Shown here piece by piece: positions 44,108 through 50,988 of a stretch of DNA of 64,000 bases (positions are counted from its first letter, which is position 1; every line of letters begins with the position of its first letter). The notes below the pieces were generated by a model. That model made no database searches. It was given only the letters and a program-made list of their open reading frames with translations, and was not told the DNA's origin. The DNA comes from Achromobacter arsenitoxydans SY8 (GTDB lineage: Bacteria > Pseudomonadota > Gammaproteobacteria > Burkholderiales > Burkholderiaceae_B), in the NCBI RefSeq assembly GCF_000236785.1, contig NZ_AGUF01000035.1, forward strand, positions 1 to 64,000, written 5' to 3'. Both the position numbers and the translations under genes were made by a program.

Positions 44108-45316
44108 TCAATCCGCCATCAGGGCTTTGACCGCCACCGCCAGGCGGTCCATGCCTTGCTCGATGATCTCGGTGGAGGTCGCGAACGAGAAGCGCACGTA
44201 GGGCGACAGGCCGTAGGAGCCGCCGTCGATTACCGCCACGCCGGCTTCGCGCAGGAAGAACAGGCTGACGTCCAGGTCGGTCTTCAGTTCGCCGGCGGGG
44301 CCCTTGCGGCCGATCAGGCCCTGGACGTTGGCGTATACGTAAAAGGCGCCGTCAGGCATGGCGCAGGAGATGCCGGGGATCTCGTTCAGGCGGCGCACGA
44401 TCAGGTCGCGGCGGCCCTTGAAGATCTGGACCATTTCCGACACGCTGGATTGATCGCCTTCCAGGGCGGCCTGCGCGGCCGCTTGGGATATCGCGCTGGG
44501 GCACGAGGTGCTTTGCGACATGACCGTGCTCATGGCCTTGATCAGATCGGCGGGGCCGGCGCCGTAGCCCACGCGCCAGCCGGTCATGGCGTAGGACTTC
44601 GACATGCCGTTGACGATCAGCGTGCGCGGGATGAGCTGGGGCTCGACCTGCACGGGGGAGGCGTGCGCCTGGCCGCCATAGCAGAAGGGCGCATAGATTT
44701 CGTCGCTCAGGATCCAGACCTGCGGGTGGCGCAGCAGCACATCGGTCAGCGCGCGCAGTTCCTCGGCGCTGTAGACGGCGCCGCTGGGATTGCTGGGCGA
44801 ATTCAGGATCAGCCAGCGCGTGCGCGGCGTGATGGCGGCTTCCAGCGTGGCCGCGTCCAGTTTGAAGCCCTGCGATTCGGGGCCCGTCACGACGACGGGC
44901 TTGCCTTCGTTGAGCAGCACCATGTCCGGATACGACACCCAGTACGGCGCGCAGACGATGACCTCGTCGCCCGGCTCCAGGCTGGCGGTCAGGGCGGCGG
45001 CGATGATCTGCTTGGCGCCCGCGCCGACGGCGATCTGGTCCATGCCGTAGCGCACGCCCAGTCCCTGTTCCAGGCTGTCGGCGATGGCGCGGCGCAGGCC
45101 GACCGTGCCGTTGGGGCTGGTGTAGCGGATGTCGCCGCCGGCGATGGCGTCCTGGCCGGCGCGCGCGATGTGGGCGGGCGTGGGCATGTCGGGCTCGCCC
45201 AGCGTGAAGTCCGCTATCTCGCGGCCCTGGCGGCGAAGTTCGTCCACGACGATCTTGGCGGCCATGCTGGGCGAGGGTTTGATCTGTTTGAGTCGGGCGT
45301 TGACGATGCTGTTCAT
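44108..45316 (-). CDS. Class I aminotransferase within the aap operon
   Basis: The 402-residue PLP enzyme of the aspartate/aromatic aminotransferase class has the PLP-lysine motif NGMSKSYAMTGWRVGY. Fold-type I features are LGEPDMPTP, NSPSNPSGAVYS and a C-terminal YVRFSFATS with the substrate-binding Arg. It would transfer an amino group from an imported amino acid to 2-oxoglutarate. Its location between aapJ and aapQ, three bases from aapQ, ties import to deamination. The exact amino acid is unclear. Confidence 0.92.
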   Translation of the reverse strand: MNSIVNARLKQIKPSPSMAAKIVVDELRRQGREIADFTLGEPDMPTPAHIARAGQDAIAGGDIRYTSPNGTVGLRRAIADSLEQGLGVRYGMDQIAVGAGAKQIIAAALTASLEPGDEVIVCAPYWVSYPDMVLLNEGKPVVVTGPESQGFKLDAATLEAAITPRTRWLILNSPSNPSGAVYSAEELRALTDVLLRHPQVWILSDEIYAPFCYGGQAHASPVQVEPQLIPRTLIVNGMSKSYAMTGWRVGYGAGPADLIKAMSTVMSQSTSCPSAISQAAAQAALEGDQSSVSEMVQIFKGRRDLIVRRLNEIPGISCAMPDGAFYVYANVQGLIGRKGPAGELKTDLDVSLFFLREAGVAVIDGGSYGLSPYVRFSFATSTEIIEQGMDRLAVAVKALMAD

Positions 45317-45365
45317 GGTGTTGCTGCGTAAAGAAAGGCGAGGGCGTGCGGGGATTCCCCGCGCG

Positions 45366-45410
45366 CCGGAAAAAAAGAAAAGACTGCGGCCCCGGGTCTG
45401 GCGGGGCCGC
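45366..45410 (-). terminator. Intra-operon terminator after aapJ
   Basis: GCGGCCCC (45386-45393) and GGGGCCGC (45403-45410) form an eight-pair stem. Read on the minus strand it is followed by a long, T-rich tract. It lies in the 105-base gap between aapJ and the aminotransferase gene and probably lets aapJ be expressed more than the genes after it. Confidence 0.82.
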
Positions 45411-45421
45411 GTGGGGCGGGC

Positions 45422-46438
45422 TTAGCGCACCGGCCAGCCGTACATCAGGCCGCCCTGGGTCCACAGCTTGTTCAGGCCGCGGTCGAGCTTGAGCGGGCTG
45501 TCCTTGCCCATGGCGCGGTCATAGCTTTCGCCGTAGTTGCCGACCTGCTTGATGATGTTGTAGGCCCACTTGTCGTCCAGGCCCAGGTTCTTGCCCATGC
45601 CCGGCGTCACGCCCAGGATGCGCTGGATGTTGGGGTTGGTGCTCTTGAGCATCTCGTCCACGTTCTTGGAAGTGATGCCGTATTCCTCGGCTTCCAGCAT
45701 CGCGTTCAGCGACCAGCGCACGATGTTGAACCACTGTTCGTCGCCCTGGCGCACCATGGGGCCCAGCGGCTCCTTGGACAGGTTTTCGCTCAGGATTTCC
45801 CAGTCGTCCGGATTGGCCAGGCGCGTGCGCATGTTGGCGGCGGTGTTGGACTTGTCGTTGGTGTAGGCGTCGCAGCGGCCGGCCTCCAGCAGACGGAAGT
45901 TCTCGTCGTAGTTCTCCACCAGCACGGGCTTGAAGCTCAGGCCGCGGCTGCGGAAGTAGTCGGCCAGGTTCAGTTCGGTGGTGGTGCCGGGCTGCACGCA
46001 GATGGTGGCGCCGTCCAGTTCCTTCACGCTCTTGACGTTCATCGACTTCTTGACGATCAGGCCTTGGGCGTCATAGAAGTTCACGCCCACGCCGATCAGG
46101 CCCAGCGTGGTGTCGCGGGTCAGCGTCTGGGTGGTGTTGCGCGACAGCATGTCGATCTCGCCGGACTGCAGCGCGGTGAACTTGGCTTGGGCCGTCAGCA
46201 CGTTGCCCTTGACCTTGGAGGCGTCGCCGAACATGGCGGCGGCGACGGCGCGGCACATATCCACGTCCAGGCCGGTCCATTCGCCCTTGCTGTCCAGCAC
46301 CGAGAAGCCGGGAATGCCGGCAAAGCCGCATTGCAGGAAGCCCTTTTTCTTGACGGCGTCGAAGGTCACGCCGGCCTGTGCGCCGGAAGCGACGCACAGC
46401 AAGGTCGCCGCAATGGCGGAGCTCAGAAACTTACGCAT
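45422..46438 (-). CDS. aapJ: General L-amino acid-binding protein AapJ
   Basis: This 338-residue periplasmic protein has a signal peptide (MRKFLSSAIAATLLCVASGAQA). The AapJ body includes KKKGFLQCGFAGIPGFSVLDSKGEW, GLDVDMCRAVAAAMFG, DMLSRNTTQTLTRDTTLG and GATICVQPGTTTELNLADYFR. Conserved cysteines in QCG and DMC match the family. It captures many L-amino acids for AapQMP. The operon begins here; a long 5' gap of 390 bases upstream contains a GntR-type operator. Confidence 0.95.
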   Translation of the reverse strand: MRKFLSSAIAATLLCVASGAQAGVTFDAVKKKGFLQCGFAGIPGFSVLDSKGEWTGLDVDMCRAVAAAMFGDASKVKGNVLTAQAKFTALQSGEIDMLSRNTTQTLTRDTTLGLIGVGVNFYDAQGLIVKKSMNVKSVKELDGATICVQPGTTTELNLADYFRSRGLSFKPVLVENYDENFRLLEAGRCDAYTNDKSNTAANMRTRLANPDDWEILSENLSKEPLGPMVRQGDEQWFNIVRWSLNAMLEAEEYGITSKNVDEMLKSTNPNIQRILGVTPGMGKNLGLDDKWAYNIIKQVGNYGESYDRAMGKDSPLKLDRGLNKLWTQGGLMYGWPVR

Positions 46439-46748
46439 GATGGAGAGTTCTCCTGGGGTCGAAAGTGCTTGAAAAAGCAGGGGTCGGAAACGGCCGGGCG
46501 TGCGGGGGCCGCCCCGGCATGTCGGAGATCGGCGTCGCGCATTCGGACGTCTAGGGAAAGGGAGTGGGGCGGGAGGCCGGCGGGGAACCGGTCAGGAGGC
46601 GCGCCGATGGATGCGCGTGGCGTAGCGGTGGAACGTACTGCGTAGGGAAAGTATCGGGCTCATCGGCGGTACAGGTACGGCGTGGATCTGGTGGCAGCGC
46701 GCGCCGAGCCGGAAAAAGAGGGCCGCGAATCGCGCTATCCAATAAGAC

Positions 46749-46769
46749 GTATGATGGCAGCCGTCATAC
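46749..46769. promoter_or_regulatory. GntR-type operator upstream of aapJ
   Basis: GTATG-N11-CATAC with further matching inner bases (GGC/GCC). It has the same arms and length as the site at 48781-48801 near kdgD. It overlaps a possible minus-strand promoter. Confidence 0.5.
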
Positions 46770-46788
46770 AAGTAGACAAGTAAGGGGA

Positions 46789-46812
46789 TTCCCGTAATCC
46801 GCGCTACGGGAA
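46789..46812. terminator. Inverted repeat after the GntR gene
   Basis: TTCCCGTA (46789-46796) and TACGGGAA (46805-46812) form a perfect eight-pair stem 17 bases beyond the regulator stop. There is no T run, so it is a weak terminator or another protein-binding dyad. Confidence 0.4.
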
Positions 46813-46828
46813 GGGGTTTTGGAGGGCT

Positions 46829-47554
46829 TTACTCGGCTGCCGAGGTGGAGAGCAGCTTGCGGTAGCGCGCGATGCTGTCGCCCAGGTGACGGGCCATGGC
46901 GGCGCGCGCGGCGCCCGGATCGCGGCGCATGATGGCGGTCAGGATGGCTTCGTGTTCGCGCACGTTGCGGGTCTCGTAGGTTTCGAGTTCGTCGGGCGTT
47001 TTGCCGCCGTGCTTGATGTTCAGGTCCAGCATGACGTCGCGCACCGCGGCCTTCAGCAAGGCGGGAAAGTGCGGGTTGTTGGACGCCCGGGCGATCGCCA
47101 GGTGGAATTCATAGTCGGCCTTGACGGCGGCTTCCATGTCGCGCGTGGCGCGGTTGAAGGCGTCGAAGGCTTCAACGATGCCGCTCAGGTCGGCCGCGCT
47201 GCGGCGCTCCGCCGCCAGCCCACAGGCCTCGACTTCAAGGCCGGCGCGCAGTTCCATGATGTGCAGGGCCCAGCGCGGGTCCGTGGCCGGTTCGACCACG
47301 AAGTCGATGGGCTTTTCGCGGTCTTCGGTGACGAAGACGCCGATCCCGGGCTTGCTGACCAGGCGGCCGCTCAGGCGCATGGAGGCCACGGCTTCGCGAA
47401 TGACGGTGCGGCTGACCTCGAATTCGTCGCACAGGGCATGTTCCGAAGGCAGCTTGTCGCCCGCGCGGTACTGGCGCGCATCCAGGCGCTTGGTCAGTTC
47501 CTCGATGACGTAATCGGTCAGGCGTGAGCGGGGAGGCCGGGCAGGAGTTTGCAT
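46829..47554 (-). CDS. GntR/FadR-family transcriptional regulator of the aldarate region
   Basis: This 241-residue regulator has an N-terminal GntR winged helix (YRAGDKLPSEHALCDEFEVSRTVIREAV, residues about 30-60) and an FCD all-helical effector domain. The domain has metal/ligand residues in DYEFHLAIARASNNP and REHEAILTAIM. FadR-type regulators of sugar acids usually repress in the absence of ligand. I took the ATG at 47554 because earlier starts add low-complexity sequence. It sits after kdgD copy 1 (past a terminator) and amid several related inverted repeats, so it probably controls the kdgD, garD and Bug promoters. An aldarate inducer is inference. Confidence 0.9.
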   Translation of the reverse strand: MQTPARPPRSRLTDYVIEELTKRLDARQYRAGDKLPSEHALCDEFEVSRTVIREAVASMRLSGRLVSKPGIGVFVTEDREKPIDFVVEPATDPRWALHIMELRAGLEVEACGLAAERRSAADLSGIVEAFDAFNRATRDMEAAVKADYEFHLAIARASNNPHFPALLKAAVRDVMLDLNIKHGGKTPDELETYETRNVREHEAILTAIMRRDPGAARAAMARHLGDSIARYRKLLSTSAAE

Positions 47555-47687
47555 TGTCTCTCTTATAGGGGGATGGCTGCGCGCGGGGCGGGCAGCCGCA
47601 AGTGTACGCGTTACGCTGCGCGCCCTCGGGTGTCCGGCCCGGGTCGGCAAGCCGGGCGCAAGCGTCCGGCCGCGGCAATGCAGCGAC

Positions 47688-47705
47688 CCATATGACAACA
47701 TATGG
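47688..47705. promoter_or_regulatory. Inverted repeat before the GntR gene (possible autoregulation)
   Basis: CCATAT-GACAAC-ATATGG is a perfect six-plus-six dyad 134-151 bases before the regulator start. The ATGACAACATA core is similar to the other operators in this region. Confidence 0.5.
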
Positions 47706-47740
47706 CAGCGAATCCGCCAACTTTTCTTTGCATCAAGAAG

Positions 47741-47765
47741 CAAAACGCCCTCCGGCGGAGGGCGT
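47741..47765 (-). terminator. Terminator of kdgD copy 1
   Basis: ACGCCCTCC (47745-47753) and GGAGGGCGT (47757-47765) form a nine-pair stem. On the minus strand it is followed by TTTTG, 24 bases after the stop codon of kdgD. Confidence 0.82.
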
Positions 47766-47788
47766 CACGGGTCTCGCGAGCGGAGATC

Positions 47789-48703
47789 TTATTCGGCGCC
47801 GGACTTCTTGATCAGTGCGTCCAGCATTTCCAGCTCTTCGCCAGTCAGGTCGGTGAGCGGAGCGCGCACGGGGCCTGCGTCGTGGCCGACCAGCTTGGCG
47901 CCGGCCTTGACGATGCTGACGGCGTAGCCGGCCTTGCGGTTGCGGATTTCCAGGTAGGGCAGGAAGAAGTCATCCAGCAGGCGGTTGGTGGTGTCGCTGT
48001 CGCCGGCGGCGATGGCGCGGTAGAACTCCATGGCCATCTTGGGCACGAAGTTGAAGACGGCCGACGAGTAGACGGGCACGCCCAGCGCGCGGTAGGCGGC
48101 GGCATAGACTTCGGCGGTGGGCAGGCCGCCCAGGTAAGAGAAGCGGTCGCCCAGCTTGCGGCGGATGCGGACCATGGCTTCGATGTCGCCGATGCCGTCC
48201 TTGAAACCGACCAGGTTGGGGCAGCGGTCAGCCAGGCGGGCCAGGCTGTCTGCGGACAGGCGGGACTGAGCGCGGTTGTAGACGATGACGCCGATGTTGA
48301 CGGACTTGCAGACCTGCTCGACGTGGGCGGCGATGCCGTCCTGCGAGGCTTCGGTCAGGTAGTGGGGCAGCAGCAGCACGCCCTTGGCGCCCTGGCGCTC
48401 GGCTTCCTGGGCGTAGGCGATGGCGGTGCGGGTGGGGCCGCCGGCGCCGGCCAGGATCGGCACCTTGCCGGCGCAGGTCTGGACGGCGGTGCGGATGACG
48501 TCGGAGTACTCCTGGGGCGCAAGCGAGAAGAACTCGCCGGTGCCGCCGGCGGCGAACAGGGCGGTGGCGCCGTAGGGGGCCAGCCATTCCAGGCGGGCCG
48601 CGTAGCTCTTGGCGTTGAAGTCGCCGTTCTGGTCGAAGTCCGTCACGGGGAAGGAAAGCAATCCTTCCGAAACGATGGCTTTCAGTTCCTGGGGAGTCGT
48701 CAT
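47789..48703 (-). CDS. kdgD: 5-dehydro-4-deoxyglucarate dehydratase, copy 1
   Basis: The 304-residue enzyme of the DapA/NAL aldolase superfamily dehydrates and decarboxylates 5-dehydro-4-deoxyglucarate to alpha-ketoglutaric semialdehyde. The Schiff-base lysine is Lys168 in VGFKDGIGD, with Tyr142 in VIVYNRA and the GGTGE loop at 53-57. It is almost identical to the copy at 52681-53595: I count about 21 base differences in 915 and three residue changes (A9S, D295G, E304Q). It is divergent from a Bug receptor, with operator-like repeats in between. The two copies presumably catalyse the same step. Confidence 0.93.
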   Translation of the reverse strand: MTTPQELKAIVSEGLLSFPVTDFDQNGDFNAKSYAARLEWLAPYGATALFAAGGTGEFFSLAPQEYSDVIRTAVQTCAGKVPILAGAGGPTRTAIAYAQEAERQGAKGVLLLPHYLTEASQDGIAAHVEQVCKSVNIGVIVYNRAQSRLSADSLARLADRCPNLVGFKDGIGDIEAMVRIRRKLGDRFSYLGGLPTAEVYAAAYRALGVPVYSSAVFNFVPKMAMEFYRAIAAGDSDTTNRLLDDFFLPYLEIRNRKAGYAVSIVKAGAKLVGHDAGPVRAPLTDLTGEELEMLDALIKKSGAE

Positions 48704-48780
48704 GGCTGTCTTCCGAATAAAGAAGGGGTAAGGAGAAATTGCGGGGATGCCGCGTGATCGGGTGAGGCTGAATCAATGAT

Positions 48781-48801
48781 GTATGTCATCGTACAACATA
48801 C
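48781..48801. promoter_or_regulatory. GntR-type operator between kdgD copy 1 and the Bug gene
   Basis: A 21-base inverted repeat with GTATGT and ACATAC arms and a central CATCGTACA. Eighteen of 21 bases recur at 53667-53687 before kdgD copy 2. It lies 78 bases before the kdgD start. Confidence 0.65.
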
Positions 48802-48837
48802 AAGATGAGTTCACAACACGCATTTCAACAAATAGTT

Positions 48838-48847
48838 GTCATATGAC
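48838..48847. promoter_or_regulatory. Palindrome GTCATATGAC in the divergent kdgD/Bug region
   Basis: A perfect ten-base palindrome between the two larger operators. Its half-site GTCAT is shared with them, so it may be an extra low-affinity site for the same regulator. Confidence 0.35.
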
Positions 48848-48925
48848 GATGCTGACTAAGATAGGGAATTCGGGAATTACCCTAGATTGAACTGGCGAAC
48901 GCATCACGCTATTCTCCTGGCTCTA

Positions 48926-48943
48926 TGTCGTACGACAACGTAC
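48926..48943. promoter_or_regulatory. GntR-type operator before the Bug receptor gene
   Basis: TGTCGTACGACA (48926-48937) is a perfect palindrome that overlaps GTACG-ACAA-CGTAC (48930-48943). The latter recurs as GTACG-ATAA-CGTAC at 53787-53800 before garD. It lies 38-55 bases before the TTG start. Confidence 0.65.
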
Positions 48944-48980
48944 AAGAATAACGACATCCTCATATCTCTAGGAGACAAGC

Positions 48981-49967
48981 TTGAAGGCATTCCCCCTGTT
49001 GCGCCGCCTGTCGGCAGTCCTGGCTGTTGCCGCCCTGGGCGCCGGCCCCGTCCACGCCGCCGACGATTGGCCGTCCGGCAAGGCCATTACGCTGATTGTT
49101 CCCTTTGCCGCTGGCGGCACGTCCGACATCCTTGGCCGTCTCATCGCCCAGGAACTGGGCACGACGCTCAAGCAGACTGTCGTGGTCGAAAACAAGGGCG
49201 GCGCGGGCGGCGTGCTGGGTGCGGACGCGGTGGCGCGGGCCAAGCCCGACGGTTACACCCTGCTGCTGGGCACCATCGCCACGCATGCGATCAATCCGTC
49301 GCTGCTGCCAAGCATCAATTACAACGCCGCCAAGGACTTCGCGCCCGTCATTCTGCTGGGCAGCATTTCCAACGTGCTGCTGGTCGGCGGGAACCAGCCT
49401 TACAAGACGGTGCAGGAAGTGGTGGCGGCCGCCAAGGCCAATCCCGACACCATCGCCTTCGGCTCGGCCGGGCAGGGCACGTCGCAACATCTGTCCGGAG
49501 AAGTCTTCAAGCAATTGACGGGCGCCCACCTGACGCACGTGCCATACCGCGGCAGCGCGCCGGCCATTCAGGACCTGATCGGCGGCCAGATTCCCAGCTC
49601 GTTCGAAACCGCGCTGGTCGCGCTGCCCTACGTGCAGAGCGGCAAGGTGCGCGCCCTGGCGGTCACGTCCGCCAAGCGCACCGCTGTACTGCCGGATGTG
49701 CCCACCATGCAGGAAGCGGGCGTCGCCGGTTTCGACGTGAGCAGCTGGCAGGCCATCTACGCCCCGGCCAACACGCCGCCCGCCGTCGTCGACAAGCTGA
49801 ATAAAGCCATCGCCGCCATCGTGGCGAAGCCGGACGTCAGCACCAAGATGCAGGGCCTGGGCCTGGCCTACACGCCCAATTCGCCGGCGGAGTTCGCGTC
49901 GTTCCAGGCGGGCGAGCAGGCCAAGTGGGCCAAGATCATTGCCGATGGCAAGTTGAAGGCGCAGTAA
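48981..49967 (+). CDS. Bug-family (tripartite tricarboxylate) solute-binding receptor 1
   Basis: This 328-residue periplasmic receptor has a TTG start (48981) preceded by AGGAG, and a signal peptide ending at VHA (about residue 26). Bug/TctC features are WPSGKAITLIVPFAAGGTSDILGRLIAQEL, VVENKGGAGGVLGA and ALAVTSAKRTAVLPDVPTMQEAG. Bug proteins bind carboxylates and related small molecules for TctAB-type transporters. None of the membrane genes is next to it. Divergence from kdgD with shared operators suggests an aldarate ligand; this is inference. Confidence 0.9.
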   Translation: MKAFPLLRRLSAVLAVAALGAGPVHAADDWPSGKAITLIVPFAAGGTSDILGRLIAQELGTTLKQTVVVENKGGAGGVLGADAVARAKPDGYTLLLGTIATHAINPSLLPSINYNAAKDFAPVILLGSISNVLLVGGNQPYKTVQEVVAAAKANPDTIAFGSAGQGTSQHLSGEVFKQLTGAHLTHVPYRGSAPAIQDLIGGQIPSSFETALVALPYVQSGKVRALAVTSAKRTAVLPDVPTMQEAGVAGFDVSSWQAIYAPANTPPAVVDKLNKAIAAIVAKPDVSTKMQGLGLAYTPNSPAEFASFQAGEQAKWAKIIADGKLKAQ

Positions 49968-50040
49968 GCGCAACCGTCCGTGGGTGCCGCCAACGCGGCC
50001 GGTCTGCGGACGATAAATGCTGCCAACGCGGTACGTGTAC

Positions 50041-50080
50041 TGCCCCCGAAAGTTGGATGGGGCCCAACCTTTCGGGGGCA
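50041..50080. repeat. Long hairpin resembling fused IS ends
   Basis: TGCCCCCGAAAG (50041-50052) and CTTTCGGGGGCA (50069-50080) are perfect 12-base inverted repeats, extended by TTGG/CCAA with one bulged base. The preceding TGTAC and the GAAAGTTGGA wording resemble terminal repeats of some IS3-group elements. No transposase is present. It could also serve as a terminator for the Bug gene or the convergent gene at 50107. Confidence 0.5.
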
Positions 50081-50106
50081 CTTGCCAAAACAGATCAGCC
50101 AGTAGC

Positions 50107-50571
50107 CTATTCTTTGCGCTTAGCGTTCGCTCGCTGGCTAGTCTGGTCGGGATCGAAGACGAGCGCTTTAGCCAGAGAATCCAGCTCCTCTCCGTGATAC
50201 AGGTCTAAGCACTTTAGAAAATCAAAGCGGACATCCTTGATTTCTGCCTCGGCTAACGGGTTGAAGTAGTTGCGCGCCAAATAGCGCTTGATCAGTGATT
50301 GGACCGCGGCAGGGTGCTGTTCCAAGTCGTAGTAAGTCCAATCGCGCAAAGCGCTGACCGAACTGCCAATGTCCTTTCCTGCATCGAGCGAAGACTGATA
50401 GGCGTTGGTAAGGCATGTTGCCAACACCATATCCTTGTAGTTCTGGGCGTAGGTGCGTTTATAGGCTTCTGGGGGGGTTGATTCGGCGCGTTGCGCGTAC
50501 CCCCAGGGCGCTACCGAAGCGATGGCGATGGACAAGAAGAGCGTACCCTGCACGAAACTTGGTCTTCCCAT
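50107..50571 (-). CDS. tai4: Orphan T6SS amidase immunity protein, Tai4-like
   Basis: The 154-residue precursor has a signal peptide ending at GYAQ (about residue 27), so it acts in the periplasm. The mature part matches my memory of Tai4 immunity proteins: helical, with two conserved cysteines in LATCLTNAYQ and the hallmark FLKCLDLYHGEELDSL. Tai4 blocks Tae4 peptidoglycan amidases injected by type VI secretion. No Tae4 gene is next to it, so it would protect against foreign effectors. Base composition is clearly lower in GC than its neighbours (two 60-base lines I counted gave 48% and 52%), a sign of transfer. It sits beside a truncated LysR gene. Confidence 0.72.
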   Translation of the reverse strand: MGRPSFVQGTLFLSIAIASVAPWGYAQRAESTPPEAYKRTYAQNYKDMVLATCLTNAYQSSLDAGKDIGSSVSALRDWTYYDLEQHPAAVQSLIKRYLARNYFNPLAEAEIKDVRFDFLKCLDLYHGEELDSLAKALVFDPDQTSQRANAKRKE

Positions 50572-50654
50572 TGCGCTGTCCTTTAAGTCGCCTTACGTCG
50601 AAGGGGCGGTGCTGGATAAAGACTAATGGCTGAGACATGGAAAAGCTGTAGGCG

Positions 50655-50966
50655 TTGTCTGATAGCGTGCGGAATTATTGTTGGTTTTTGTGGGGCATAT
50701 TTGCGGCGGCCGCGAGCCAACCTGCGCCGGATGCGTCCGGGCAGGTCTTCGAGCACTTCTATTTCAGTCTGCAGGCGGCGGTTGCCGGCCTGGGTGTGGC
50801 GATCGGGCCGTGGCAACTGGTGCGCGACGACCTGAACAGCGGCGTGCTGGCCGCGCCGATGGGCTTTGTCGAGGACGGATCCCGCTATTGCCTGTTGTCG
50901 CCGCAGCCTTTGCAGCCGGGCAGCCCGCAGGCCGATCTGCTGGAGTGGCTGCGGGCGGCGTCGTAG
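50655..50966 (+). pseudogene. Decapitated LysR (GcvA-type) regulator remnant
   Basis: The frame ending at 50966 reads QVFEHFYFSLQAAVAGLGVAIGPWQLV followed by the usual C-terminal segment (RYCLLSPQPL) of a GcvA-like LysR effector domain. No DNA-binding domain or N-terminal half is present upstream, where the low-GC Tai4-like gene lies instead. The recognisable part begins about 50694; sequence before it differs in composition. The gene was probably cut by insertion or deletion when the neighbouring DNA arrived. An ATG at 50655 could still give about 103 residues, but a working regulator is unlikely. Confidence 0.75.
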
Positions 50967-50988
50967 GGACGCCGCCCGCGCGCAGCGA

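Larger units (their letters stand above)
46439..46828. other. Upstream region of aapJ
   Basis: This 390-base gap separates aapJ from the GntR gene stop, both on the minus strand. It is GC-rich with no convincing gene. Near its upstream end it holds a 21-base inverted repeat (46749-46769) and an eight-base hairpin (46789-46812). A minus-strand promoter with TTGTCT at 46775-46780 and CATCAT 17 bases on is possible and would give a leader of about 300 bases. Confidence 0.45.

Noticed and set aside
48887-49804. A 305-codon frame overlapping Bug receptor 1 in another phase
   Set aside because: It lacks a Bug motif, and the 48981 frame has a signal peptide, a good ribosome site and the family sequence.
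49990-50035. GCCAACGCGG occurring twice within about 45 bases
   Set aside because: A ten-base repeat in GC-rich DNA is likely by chance. I saw no further copies, so it is not a repeat array or attachment site.
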